From contig FUZR01000001.1 of the NCBI GenBank assembly GCA_900167895.1, positions 539,144-603,143 of the forward strand: a stretch of DNA of 64,000 nt. Reading direction: 5' to 3'. The notes beneath the pieces are model-generated. The model did not search any database. It was given only the letters and a program-made list of their open reading frames with translations, and was not told where the DNA came from. Shown here in pieces: positions 50,537-58,210 of the stretch. Within the stretch, counting starts at the first letter, position 1. Each line of letters begins with the position of its first letter. Position numbers and translations under genes: made by a program. The stretch is from Bacteroidales bacterium WCE2004. GTDB taxonomy: Bacteria > Bacteroidota > Bacteroidia > Bacteroidales > UBA932.

Positions 50537-50628
50537 CTGTCGCCAGGGGCAAATGGATACGTTTTCGCCCCTGGCGACAGTTTTTTCTGTGCGCCAGGGG
50601 CAAAACAGGCCCTCTCCGCCCCTGGCAG
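50537..50628. repeat. Left REP-like palindrome pair of the RAYT unit
   Basis: Two hairpins with the same core stem (GCCAGGGGC/GCCCCTGGC) and 16-nt loops. The first (50537-50580) is extended to a perfect 14-bp stem, the second is at 50593-50626. A GACAGTTTTTTCTGTGC linker joins them. The 62 nt at 50567-50628 are identical to 51760-51821 on the other side of the transposase gene. Confidence 0.85.
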
Positions 50629-50777
50629 GATTAAGAATCATACAAAAAGAAGGGATAAAACCATTATTTGTATGATTCATCCCTGATGACACCCGGTGCA
50701 TCCAGCTGGTAGTCAGGCAGATGACAAACGGCCCGAAACTAATCGTTTAACCGGCCGTTCAAACGGTTCCGTTTCCG

Positions 50778-50785
50778 TAGCTTTG
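50778..50785 (+). promoter_or_regulatory. TAGCTTTG -7 box for the RAYT gene
   Basis: A perfect TAnnTTTG with 5 nt to the start codon, so the transposase mRNA may be leaderless and weakly translated. Confidence 0.5.
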
Positions 50786-50790
50786 TCCCT

Positions 50791-51750
50791 ATGAAAAACT
50801 TAATGCATTTCCCAGACCGGCCACTGTCCTTTGCCGAGCGCGAACGGCAGTGCGAAGCGCTGTTCCATTCCCGCGGACCATTCTTTCATCTATGCACGCC
50901 GGGAGACGGCACGCTGACCCTGTTTGAAACGGAAGAGGATTTCCGTTTCGCAATGAATCTGATTGCGCTGGTCACGCACCTGACACCGGATTTCAACATC
51001 ATCACTTTCGAAGTGATGGATTCCCACCTGCACACGGTCGGCGAAGGGCCTTCCCTTGCTGCGCAAAACTGGTTCGGGCAGCTGCGGAAGCGCTTGTTCC
51101 GCTTCTATCAGTCCACCGGACGGGTCCGGGACCTGAAAGACTTCCGACCCAACATCATCCCGATCGACAATTTATCCTTTCTGCGGAATTCCATCGCCTA
51201 CGTCAACAGGAACGGATATCTAGTACGGCCGGACTGTACGCCCTATTCTTACCCCTGGGGCGCAAACCGGTTCTATTTCAATCCTGACGCACGGCTTCGC
51301 CAAGACGGAACTTTCGGCGATTTGTCGTATGATGAAAAAAGGCGCCTGTTCCGCAGCGGGACCGTCGAGTATCCGGATTCGCATATCCTCGTTGACGGCC
51401 ATGTGTCGCCGGCAAGCTATTGCGACCTCTCCCTGGGGGAAGGGTTATTCAGGGACGCACGACATTACAACTCTTTGGTATCCAGAAGCGTGGAAGGTTT
51501 CCAGGACATTGCGAAGTTGCTGGGCGACCAGTACTTTTGCACGGATGACGAGATGTTCACCATCGTGCGCCAGATCAGCAAAGACAAGTACAGGGCGTCA
51601 CGCCCAGCCCTGCTTCCGCCCGACCACAAGAAAGAAATGGCCAGGATCATGTATCACGATTACCACGCCAGTGTCCACCAGATACGGCGGATGCTTCGGG
51701 TTGCGGAGAACGATATCCGATTTCTACTTGGTCTGCCAGGGGCAATTTGA
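50791..51750 (+). CDS. REP-associated tyrosine transposase (RAYT, TnpA_REP/Y1 HUH family)
   Basis: A 319-residue single-strand DNA transposase-like protein. The HUH metal motif is HLH at 79-81 in FEVMDSHLHTV. The catalytic Tyr is probably Tyr137 in LRNSIAYVNRNGYLV, the equivalent of the YIHxNP segment of RAYTs, followed by YPWGANRFYF where others have W-SSY. The C-terminal part ends in a likely DNA-binding helix pair (HASVHQIRRMLRVAENDIRFLLG). At 319 residues it is larger than E. coli TnpA-REP. Near-identical palindrome pairs flank it, and the last codons and stop lie inside the right-hand palindrome. RAYTs are usually single-copy domesticated enzymes that spread REP sequences. Confidence 0.85.
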   Translation: MKNLMHFPDRPLSFAERERQCEALFHSRGPFFHLCTPGDGTLTLFETEEDFRFAMNLIALVTHLTPDFNIITFEVMDSHLHTVGEGPSLAAQNWFGQLRKRLFRFYQSTGRVRDLKDFRPNIIPIDNLSFLRNSIAYVNRNGYLVRPDCTPYSYPWGANRFYFNPDARLRQDGTFGDLSYDEKRRLFRSGTVEYPDSHILVDGHVSPASYCDLSLGEGLFRDARHYNSLVSRSVEGFQDIAKLLGDQYFCTDDEMFTIVRQISKDKYRASRPALLPPDHKKEMARIMYHDYHASVHQIRRMLRVAENDIRFLLGLPGAI

Positions 51751-51821
51751 TATGATTCTGCCCCTGGCGACAGTTTTTTCTGTGCGCCAGGGGCAAAACA
51801 GGCCCTCTCCGCCCCTGGCAG
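51735..51821. repeat. Right REP-like palindrome pair of the RAYT unit
   Basis: The first hairpin (51735-51768, 9-bp core stem, 16-nt loop) begins inside the transposase reading frame and supplies its last residues (LPGAI) and TGA. The second hairpin is identical to the left one. Confidence 0.85.
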
Positions 51822-51853
51822 CACTGGCAGAGGGATGAGGGAGCCGCGCGGGC

Positions 51854-52522
51854 CTAGAGCTTCCAGTCGATCGGGGGCTGGCCGTGGGCGACGAGGTAGT
51901 CGTTGCAGCGGGAGAAGTGCCGGCAACCGAAGAAGGCGCCGCGGGCAAGCGGCGAAGGGTGCGCCGCCTCGAGTACGAGGTGGCGCGCTCCGTCTATGAG
52001 CGGCGCCTTGCTCCGGGCGTAGTTGCCCCAGAGCAGGAACACGACGCCGTCGCGGCGCTCGGAGATCGTGCGGATGACGGCGTCGGTGAAGGTCTGCCAG
52101 CCCAGGGTGCTGTGCGAGGTCGGCTCGCCGGCGCGCACGGTCAGCACGGCGTTGAGCAGCAGTACGCCCTGGCGGGCCCACGGCGTGAGGTCGGGGCTGC
52201 CGGACATGCGCACGCCCAGGTCTGTCTCGATCTCCTTGAAGATGTTCTTGAGCGAAGGCGGCGCGGGGACACCCGCCGGCACGCTGAACGACAGGCCCAT
52301 GGCCTGCCCGTAGCCGTGGTAGGGGTCCTGGCCCAGGATCACGACCTTGGTCTGCTCCAGCGGGCAGAGGTCGAACGCGCGGAAGATCTGCCCTCCGGGA
52401 GGGAAGATGGTCCGGCCCGCCGCCTTCTCGGCGTGCAGCTGCTGCACGAGGGCGGCGAAATAGGGTTGGTCAAATTCGGACTGGAGCGCGTCGCGCCAGG
52501 AAGGTTCGATTTTTACTGTCAT
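51854..52522 (-). CDS. ung: Uracil-DNA glycosylase, family 1
   Basis: A 222-residue UNG removing uracil from DNA. The water-activating motif VVILGQDPYHGYGQAMGLSF with the catalytic Asp, the FLLWGNYARSKAPL region, and the HPSPLARGAFFGCRHFS leucine-loop motif with the catalytic His are present. Two adjacent ATGs exist (52525 and 52522); the second gives MTVKIEPSW, nearest to relatives, and lies 4 nt after a promoter box. It is divergent from coaD and ends close to the RAYT unit. Confidence 0.97.
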   Translation of the reverse strand: MTVKIEPSWRDALQSEFDQPYFAALVQQLHAEKAAGRTIFPPGGQIFRAFDLCPLEQTKVVILGQDPYHGYGQAMGLSFSVPAGVPAPPSLKNIFKEIETDLGVRMSGSPDLTPWARQGVLLLNAVLTVRAGEPTSHSTLGWQTFTDAVIRTISERRDGVVFLLWGNYARSKAPLIDGARHLVLEAAHPSPLARGAFFGCRHFSRCNDYLVAHGQPPIDWKL

Positions 52523-52526
52523 CATC

Positions 52527-52534
52527 CAAATATA
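52527..52534 (-). promoter_or_regulatory. TATATTTG -7 box for ung
   Basis: A perfect TAnnTTTG on the minus strand ending 4 nt before the ATG at 52522; its position argues for that start and a leaderless mRNA. Confidence 0.55.
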
Positions 52535-52547
52535 CGCATTTTTTGCC

Positions 52548-52555
52548 TATATTTG
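52548..52555 (+). promoter_or_regulatory. TATATTTG -7 box for coaD
   Basis: A perfect TAnnTTTG with 6 nt to the ATG at 52562, back-to-back with the ung promoter. Confidence 0.55.
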
Positions 52556-52561
52556 TTTGTT

Positions 52562-53035
52562 ATGAACAGGATAGCATTATTCCCGGGGTCGTTCGATCCG
52601 TTCACCGCGGGGCATCTCAATATCCTCGGCCGGGCGCTCACGATGTTCGACGTAGTCGTCGTCGCCGTGGGTATCAACCAGGACAAGCGCGGCTTCTTCT
52701 CCAACGAGCAGAAGCTCGACATCGTCCACCAGGCCACGGACGTCTTCGGCGACCGCGTACGCGTGATCTCCTACGACTGCCTGACCATCGAGATCTGCCG
52801 CCAGCTGGGCATCCGCCACATCGTGCGTGGCATCCGCAACATGATGGACTTCGACAACGAGAAGGCCATCGCGGACGCCAACCGCCGGCTTGCGCCCGAA
52901 ATCGAGACGATTATCATCCCGACGGCGCAGGAATACGCCCACATCTCTTCGTCCGCCGTGCGCGACCTGCTGCGCCACCACGGCGACACCAGCCAGTTCC
53001 TCCCCGAGGGGGTCATCCTTCCCGAAGTGAAATGA
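52562..53035 (+). CDS. coaD: Phosphopantetheine adenylyltransferase
   Basis: A 157-residue enzyme making dephospho-CoA from ATP and 4'-phosphopantetheine. The nucleotidyltransferase motif FPGSFDPFTAGHLNIL (7-22), the RGIRNMMDFDNEKAIADANR stretch and the C-terminal ISSSAVRDLLRH (the ISST-like site) are present. I start at the ATG directly before MNRIALFPGSF; the open frame upstream is antisense to ung. Its stop overlaps the next start (53032-53035). Confidence 0.97.
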   Translation: MNRIALFPGSFDPFTAGHLNILGRALTMFDVVVVAVGINQDKRGFFSNEQKLDIVHQATDVFGDRVRVISYDCLTIEICRQLGIRHIVRGIRNMMDFDNEKAIADANRRLAPEIETIIIPTAQEYAHISSSAVRDLLRHHGDTSQFLPEGVILPEVK

Positions 53036-53859
53036 GAAGACTGCTGCCCATCCTGCTGACGCTTCTGTGCTGCTGCGGCGTGCGCGCCGCGGCCCAGGAC
53101 ACGCAGGCGGACAGCACGGCCCGCTTCGCCCCGCTGGACAGCCTGCTGACGCAGTTCTACGGCGCACTGCTGCCCGCCGACACCGACGAGAAGAACGCCG
53201 AATTCGACTCCCTGATCGCCTCCTGCACAGATTCGCTGACGCGCCAGCACGTCGCGCTCGCCATCTTCGACCACTACCGCTTCAGCCGCGTGATGGGCGA
53301 GGAGGCCGTGGCCGTGCACATCTTCGACGAATGGATCGCGCCGGGCAAGGTCAAGACGCGCGGCGAGTTCGAGATGTTCGAAGCGGAACGCTTCGCCCTC
53401 GAGAACCGCAGCACGCTGATCGGCAAGCCCGCGCCGCAGATCACGCTGCGCAAGCCCTGCGGCGGCAGGCGCACCATCCCGCGCACCGACCGCGCCTCCG
53501 TGCTCTTCTTCTACTCCCCCACCTGCGCCAAGTGCCGCCTGGAGACGCACGCCCTGCCCGGCGTGCTCGCGGAGGTCCAGTTCCCGATGGACTTCTACGC
53601 CATCGACGTGGACACCGACCGGCGGGCCTTCCGCGCCTTCCGCAAGGCGCTCCGGACGACCAACAAGAACGTCCGGATGGTCCACCTCTGGGACCCGGAC
53701 AACGAATCGACGCTGCTGCTCGACTACGGCGTGTTCTCCACGCCCAAGGTGTTCGTGGTCTGGGAGGGCGAGATCCTCGGGCGTCGCCTGGAGATGGCCA
53801 ACCTGCTCGAAATCATCCAATATATCAATATGCTCTATGGCCAGGAAAAAGAAGACTAA
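53032..53859 (+). CDS. Secreted thioredoxin-like protein (DUF5106-type layout)
   Basis: A 275-residue exported protein with a signal peptide ending near RAAAQ. The first half is helical (about 30-125). The C-terminal half is a thioredoxin-like domain: IGKPAPQITLRKP, then the redox motif CAKC in FFYSPTCAKCRLETHALP near 167-170, and the cis-Pro region VFSTPKVFVVWEGEILGRRL. In Bacteroidales such TlpA/ResA-like proteins act in the periplasm. It is translationally coupled to coaD at its start and overlaps the next small gene by 23 nt. Confidence 0.86.
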   Translation: MRRLLPILLTLLCCCGVRAAAQDTQADSTARFAPLDSLLTQFYGALLPADTDEKNAEFDSLIASCTDSLTRQHVALAIFDHYRFSRVMGEEAVAVHIFDEWIAPGKVKTRGEFEMFEAERFALENRSTLIGKPAPQITLRKPCGGRRTIPRTDRASVLFFYSPTCAKCRLETHALPGVLAEVQFPMDFYAIDVDTDRRAFRAFRKALRTTNKNVRMVHLWDPDNESTLLLDYGVFSTPKVFVVWEGEILGRRLEMANLLEIIQYINMLYGQEKED

Positions 53860-54079
53860 CAAGAAGTTCTCCGGCGTAGACCCCGCCTATCTCGACAAGC
53901 AGCGGGCCTCCCTCCGGCGCACCCACCGCAAGTCCGTGCTCTTCAACGCACAGGAGCTTGCAGCCATCGACACGTATTGCAAGCGTTTCAAGGTGTCCTC
54001 GCGCTCGGCACTGATCCGTCAGGCCGTGATGGAGCGCGTGCTCACCGGCCTGGAGGAGAGTCATCCGAAATTGTTCTAG
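53837..54079 (+). CDS. Small basic protein with ribbon-helix-helix-like segment
   Basis: An 80-residue basic protein. After a Lys-rich start (MARKKKTNKKF), the segment SVLFNAQELAAIDTYCKRFK followed by SSRSALIRQAVMERVL looks like a strand and two helices of the ribbon-helix-helix (MetJ/Arc-like) fold. A related arrangement is seen in conserved small Bacteroidales proteins of unknown function. It overlaps the thioredoxin-like gene by 23 nt and is convergent with lnt. DNA binding is inference. Confidence 0.75.
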   Translation: MARKKKTNKKFSGVDPAYLDKQRASLRRTHRKSVLFNAQELAAIDTYCKRFKVSSRSALIRQAVMERVLTGLEESHPKLF

Positions 54080-54082
54080 CGC

Positions 54083-55699
54083 CTAGCGGCGAACGAAGAG
54101 CCGCACCACCAGCAGCGCAGCCAGCAGCAGAAACATCAGCGTGCACACGCGCCCGACCAGGTCGCCGTGCCGCACGAACAGCGTCTCGGCGGAGTTCAGG
54201 TTCACCTGCCCCGCGAGGGATCCGCGCGTCCACCAGCCGGTCTGGGAGAGGACCTCTCCCCGCTGGTCGATGAAGGCGGAGATGCCGGTGTTGCCGCAGC
54301 GGGCGATGTCGCGCCGCAGCTCGATCGCCCGCAGGCGGGCGTAGCTGAGGTGCTGGCGGTAGCCCGGCGTGTCGCCCCACCAGGCGTCGTTGGTGATGAC
54401 GGTCATGAACCTGGCCCCGGCCTTGACGTAGCCGGTGCAGAATTCGGGATAGATGGATTCATAGCAGACGGCGCAGCCCAGCGGGATGCGCTGTTCGCCG
54501 AAGTGCAGCAGGGAGATGTGGTCCTGCCCGACGGAGCGGCCGATCAAGCCGGAGACGCCCATCTTCCTGGAGAGCCAGTCGTCCAGCGGGACGAAGATCT
54601 TCGGCCAGGGCGTCATCTCCACGCCGATGACCAGCTTGCTCTTGTGGTAATGCTCGAAGGGACCCTCGGCGCGCGCCATCAGGGCGCTGTTGTGCGAGAC
54701 GATCCAGCCCGAGCCGTAGGGGCGAGAAAGGATCGAGGGCGCCGCGTGGGTGTCGTAGATGTCGTAGGTGCTGGCGCCGAAGAGCATCTCGGCGCCGGGA
54801 TGCTCCGCCAGGAAGCCGCGGATGGTCCGCTGGGTCGGGGACTCCTCCGCGCGGGAAAGCACGATGTCGCCCGTGAAGGTCTCGGGCGCGAGCAGCAGCA
54901 CGGGGCGCTCCAGGCTGTCGGGCAGCGCGCGGGAGAATTCTTCCAGCAGGATCGCGTTCTGCTGCGCCTGCGTGAGCGACTGGAATTTCTGGTAAGGGTC
55001 GAGATTGGGCTGGCCGACGATCACGTCGACCGTGCCCTCGGAGCGCTCCTCATAAGCGTCGTAGATGAGTTTGGAGCCCACCATCGGACCGGCCACGACG
55101 GCGACGGCGCCGAGCAGCGCGCAGAAGCGCGCGATGCCGCGCCAGCGCTCCCAGTGGCGGTCGCACACGGCGACGAGCAGCCCGTAGACGGTCAGGTTGA
55201 CCACCCAGATCCAGAGCGAGCCGCCCAGGGTCCCGGTGTACTCATACCACTGGACCAGGCGCGTGCTCTGCGCGAAAGCGCCGCCGAGCGTGAGCCAGGG
55301 CCAGGAGAAATCGACGTCGAAGTAGCGGCGCTCGAAGGCGAGCCACATCACGGCCAGGAAGATATAGGGCAGCGAGCCCTGCATCTTCTTGCGCGCGAGG
55401 CGGAACAGGAGCCAGATCAGGAGCATCTGCAGCGCGTTCGCGACGATGGCGAAGATGCCGCCGCCCACGGTGGCGTTGCACACCCAGAAGGTCGTGGCGG
55501 CGTTCCACGCCACGAAGGTGAAGAAGGGGAAAATCCAGGACGCGCGGACCTTGCACTGCTCCGCCACGGCGTCCGCGATCAGCAGCGGAACAAAGGCGAC
55601 CAGGGCCAGCACGCCGGTATGCGGCACCAGCCAGGGAAGGCTCAACAGGACCGCGGAGAGCGCGGAAAGGAGCCACAGGAGAATCCGGGTTCTTCTCAT
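54083..55699 (-). CDS. lnt: Apolipoprotein N-acyltransferase
   Basis: A 538-residue inner-membrane enzyme adding the third acyl chain to lipoproteins. The N-terminal half has several membrane helices with WLALGGAFA-like family sequence (FSWPWLTLGGAFAQSTRLVQ). The nitrilase domain carries the triad: Glu in LLAPETFTGD, Lys in HYHKSKLVIGVE, and Cys in LGCAVCYESIYPEF. One membrane helix closes the C-terminus. Its start overlaps the stop of the pseudouridine synthase gene (ATGA at 55696-55699), so it is part of a four-gene run with that gene, the PASTA gene and the exporter. Confidence 0.96.
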   Translation of the reverse strand: MRRTRILLWLLSALSAVLLSLPWLVPHTGVLALVAFVPLLIADAVAEQCKVRASWIFPFFTFVAWNAATTFWVCNATVGGGIFAIVANALQMLLIWLLFRLARKKMQGSLPYIFLAVMWLAFERRYFDVDFSWPWLTLGGAFAQSTRLVQWYEYTGTLGGSLWIWVVNLTVYGLLVAVCDRHWERWRGIARFCALLGAVAVVAGPMVGSKLIYDAYEERSEGTVDVIVGQPNLDPYQKFQSLTQAQQNAILLEEFSRALPDSLERPVLLLAPETFTGDIVLSRAEESPTQRTIRGFLAEHPGAEMLFGASTYDIYDTHAAPSILSRPYGSGWIVSHNSALMARAEGPFEHYHKSKLVIGVEMTPWPKIFVPLDDWLSRKMGVSGLIGRSVGQDHISLLHFGEQRIPLGCAVCYESIYPEFCTGYVKAGARFMTVITNDAWWGDTPGYRQHLSYARLRAIELRRDIARCGNTGISAFIDQRGEVLSQTGWWTRGSLAGQVNLNSAETLFVRHGDLVGRVCTLMFLLLAALLVVRLFVRR

Positions 55700-56721
55700 T
55701 CTTCGGGCATCTGGCCGCTATATTTGCGCCACTTGTCCAGGAGGGCGGCCATGTCCTCCGGGAGCTCGGAGCCGAACTGCAGCCATTCTCCCGTGCGCGG
55801 ATGCACGAAGCCCAGCGTCCGGGCGTGCAGCGCCTGCCGGGGGCAGATCGCGAAGCAGTTCTGGATAAACTGACGGTACTTGGCGTAGATGGTCCCCTTG
55901 CGGATCTCCGCGCCTCCGTAGCGTTCGTCGTTGAAGATGGGATGGCCCAGCTGGGACATGTGGACGCGGATCTGGTGCGTGCGTCCCGTCTCCAGCTTGC
56001 ACTCGACCAGGGTCACGAAACCGAAGCGCTCCAGCACCTTCCAGTGCGTGACGGCGCGCTTGCCGCGCTCTTCGTCCTCGACGGAACGGAAGCGCAGGCG
56101 GTCGGCGGGATCGCGGCCGATGAAGCTCTCCACCGTGCCCTCGTCCTGGGGCATATCGCCCCACACGATGGCGTTGTAGCGGCGGTCGATGCTGTGATCG
56201 AAGAACTGTCTGGCCAGCTTGAGCTGGGACTCTTCGTTCTTGGCCACGGCCAGCAGGCCGCTGGTGTCCTTGTCGATGCGGTGTACCAGGATGCCCATCC
56301 GCTCGTCCAGCGCATCCGCGTCCTGGCTGATGCCCAGGTGGTGCGAGAGGGCGTTGATGAGCGTGCCCTCGTAGTGGCCGTGGCCGGGATGGACCACCAT
56401 GCCGGCGGGCTTGTTGACCACCAGCACGTCATCATCTTCAAAGACGATATTGAGGGGGATGTCCTGCGGGATGATCTCCAGCCCGCGGCGCCGGTAGGGC
56501 ATCACGAAGCGGATCACGTCGCCCGGACGGACGATATAGTTGGCCTTGACGGGACTCTCCCCCACCCGCACGTAGCCTTCCTTGAAGGCCTGCTGGATGC
56601 GGTTGCGGGACGTGTCCTCGAGGTGGGTGGACATATACTTGTCGATCCGGACGGGCGCCTGCCCCGGATCCACTTCCAGACGGAAGTGCTCGAACATCTC
56701 CTGCGGCTCCTGCGTCATCAT
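55696..56721 (-). CDS. RluA family pseudouridine synthase
   Basis: A 341-residue RluC/RluD-type enzyme. An N-terminal S4 domain (VRIDKYMSTHLEDTSRNRIQ, then VKANYIVRPGDVI) is followed by the catalytic part: NKPAGMVVHPGHGHYEGTL, the catalytic Asp in LVHRIDKDTSGLLAVAKN, and the C-terminal KLETGRTHQIRVHMSQLGHP. It modifies uridines in 23S rRNA; which site is uncertain. ATG codons at 56721 and 56718 are both possible. It overlaps the PASTA gene upstream by 4 nt and lnt downstream by 4 nt. Confidence 0.95.
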   Translation of the reverse strand: MMTQEPQEMFEHFRLEVDPGQAPVRIDKYMSTHLEDTSRNRIQQAFKEGYVRVGESPVKANYIVRPGDVIRFVMPYRRRGLEIIPQDIPLNIVFEDDDVLVVNKPAGMVVHPGHGHYEGTLINALSHHLGISQDADALDERMGILVHRIDKDTSGLLAVAKNEESQLKLARQFFDHSIDRRYNAIVWGDMPQDEGTVESFIGRDPADRLRFRSVEDEERGKRAVTHWKVLERFGFVTLVECKLETGRTHQIRVHMSQLGHPIFNDERYGGAEIRKGTIYAKYRQFIQNCFAICPRQALHARTLGFVHPRTGEWLQFGSELPEDMAALLDKWRKYSGQMPEE

Positions 56722-57506
56722 TTGCCGGGGGCGGGAAGCTTGGCGGGATCGGTGGTCAGGGACATCGTGATCTCGGAGCCCATGCGCACCTTCTCGGAGG
56801 CGGCGGGGCGCTGCTGATACACGAAGGCGCTCACGGAATCGGCGTAGGTCTTGACCGTCGCGTCGAAATGCAGCCGGCCGACGTTGAGCGAGCTCTCGAG
56901 CGCCTGGTCGACGGCCGGGAGGTACTGCTTGCCGATGAGTTTCGGGGCGTAGGTCATGTTGTCGTTGGGGTTGAGGCCCAGCACCAGGTTGATGGTGGTG
57001 CCGCTGGCCAGGCGCGTGCCCGGCTTGATGTCCACGCCGCCGCGCTGCTGGCGCAGCACGTTGTTGGTGGCGATGTCGCGCGTGTAGATCAGGCGGCCCA
57101 GCGTCAGGCCCGCCCGGGCGAGCTCGCCCTTGGCCTGGCGCAGCGAGAAGCCGACCAGCGAGGGCATCATGACCTCCTTGGGGACCGTGGTGTTGGTGGT
57201 CAGGCGGATCCGGCGGCCGCGCTTGACCTGCGCGCCGGCGGCGGGCGTCTGCAGATAGACGACGCCCGGCTTGAGGCGCTTGACATAGACGGAGTCGGCC
57301 AGGACGATCCGCACCCCCGCGTCCGAAGCGGCCTTGCGGGCCTCGCTCCAGGTCAGGTTGGTGAAATCAGGCACGGCGATCTGTCTGTTGTGCTGCGTGC
57401 CCAGGCTGAGCAGGACACTCACGAGCAGCACCAGGCCCGCCACGAAAACGATGGCGAGCAGGATGTTCTTGACAATCCAGTTGTTGAGAATCGTTTTGAT
57501 ATCCAT
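56718..57506 (-). CDS. Membrane-anchored PASTA-domain protein
   Basis: A 262-residue protein with one N-terminal membrane helix (about 12-34) and three PASTA repeats: about 42-107 (VPDFTNLTWSEARKAASDAG), 110-182 (MPSLVGFSLRQAKGELARAG) and 186-255 (APKLIGKQYLPAVDQALESS). There is no kinase domain, unlike PknB of Gram-positives. PASTA domains bind peptidoglycan or division proteins, so a periplasmic envelope role is likely. In many Bacteroidetes such a gene sits beside the RluA-type synthase, as here. Confidence 0.93.
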   Translation of the reverse strand: MDIKTILNNWIVKNILLAIVFVAGLVLLVSVLLSLGTQHNRQIAVPDFTNLTWSEARKAASDAGVRIVLADSVYVKRLKPGVVYLQTPAAGAQVKRGRRIRLTTNTTVPKEVMMPSLVGFSLRQAKGELARAGLTLGRLIYTRDIATNNVLRQQRGGVDIKPGTRLASGTTINLVLGLNPNDNMTYAPKLIGKQYLPAVDQALESSLNVGRLHFDATVKTYADSVSAFVYQQRPAASEKVRMGSEITMSLTTDPAKLPAPGK

Positions 57507-57512
57507 ATTATG

Positions 57513-58133
57513 TCAGTTTCCTAAAATCATGATCAGGCCGCGTACGATCAGTACGACGGCAAAAATGCACACCAGGCCGCCCGCGACCCGGCTTACGATG
57601 CGGAGCGTCTTCTCGTTGATCCGCAGGAAACGGGCAAGCAGCCAGGTGACCAGGGTCCAGTACAGGAATTCGCCCAGGCCGACCATCGGGATCAGGATCC
57701 AGATCGGCGTCCGGGACATTCCGCCGCCCAGGTGGAAGCCCGTGAGCAGGGCCAGCATCGTGGCCAGCGCCGCCGGATTGGACAGGGTGCTGGTGAAGGC
57801 CTGCAGGGTGCAGGATTTGCCGGACACCTGCCGCTTGTCGGCGGGCAGCGACAGGGAGACTTCGCGGAAGCACATCCCGACGCCGATCAGGCCGATGATG
57901 GCACCGCCGACCAGCAGGAAAATCCCTTCGTGGTCGAGGACGAACCGCTTGATCAGCTCGAGGGTCAGCAGGCCGACGCCGGCATAGACCATGTCCCCCA
58001 TCGCGGCGCCCAGGCCGACCATCAGGCCGGTCTTGCGCCCGTGGCACAGGGTCCGCTGGACCACCATCACCAGGATGGGGCCGAAAGGCACGGCGGCGAT
58101 CACGCCGACCAGCAATGCTCTCAAAATCTCCAT
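57513..58133 (-). CDS. LysE/RhtB-type translocator
   Basis: A 206-residue membrane protein with about six hydrophobic segments. The N-terminal segment VIAAVPFGPILVMVVQRTLCHGRKTGLMVGLGAAMGD is the LysE family signature (Pro-x-Gly-Pro and Gly-x-x-x-Gly-Asp). Such proteins export amino acids. The substrate is unknown. It begins the operon of the PASTA, pseudouridine synthase and lnt genes, with only 6 nt to the PASTA start, and has a promoter box 8 nt upstream. Confidence 0.88.
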   Translation of the reverse strand: MEILRALLVGVIAAVPFGPILVMVVQRTLCHGRKTGLMVGLGAAMGDMVYAGVGLLTLELIKRFVLDHEGIFLLVGGAIIGLIGVGMCFREVSLSLPADKRQVSGKSCTLQAFTSTLSNPAALATMLALLTGFHLGGGMSRTPIWILIPMVGLGEFLYWTLVTWLLARFLRINEKTLRIVSRVAGGLVCIFAVVLIVRGLIMILGN

Positions 58134-58141
58134 ATATCCTA

Positions 58142-58149
58142 CAAAGATA
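58142..58149 (-). promoter_or_regulatory. TATCTTTG -7 box for the exporter-PASTA-rlu-lnt operon
   Basis: A perfect TAnnTTTG on the minus strand with 8 nt to the ATG at 58133. Confidence 0.55.
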
Positions 58150-58162
58150 ATAAATAAAAAGA

Positions 58163-58192
58163 AAAGCGGCCCGCTTTCCGGCAGGCCGCTTT
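58163..58192 (-). terminator. Intrinsic terminator of the large outer membrane protein gene
   Basis: On the minus strand AAAGCGGCC pairs with GGCCGCTTT around a 12-nt loop, followed by T-rich sequence; it lies 19 nt past the 58211 stop. Confidence 0.75.
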
Positions 58193-58210
58193 CTCTATGC
58201 GGAATATGGA

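Larger units (their letters stand above)
50537..51821 (+). mobile_element. REPtron-like unit: RAYT gene with flanking REP-like palindromes
   Basis: The transposase gene plus both flanking palindrome pairs. The flanks are direct copies, each a pair of 9-bp-core hairpins with 16-nt loops, sharing 62 identical nt. This is the classical arrangement of a RAYT with its cognate REP doublets. It lies between lon and ung, with no sign that either gene was damaged. Confidence 0.75.
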
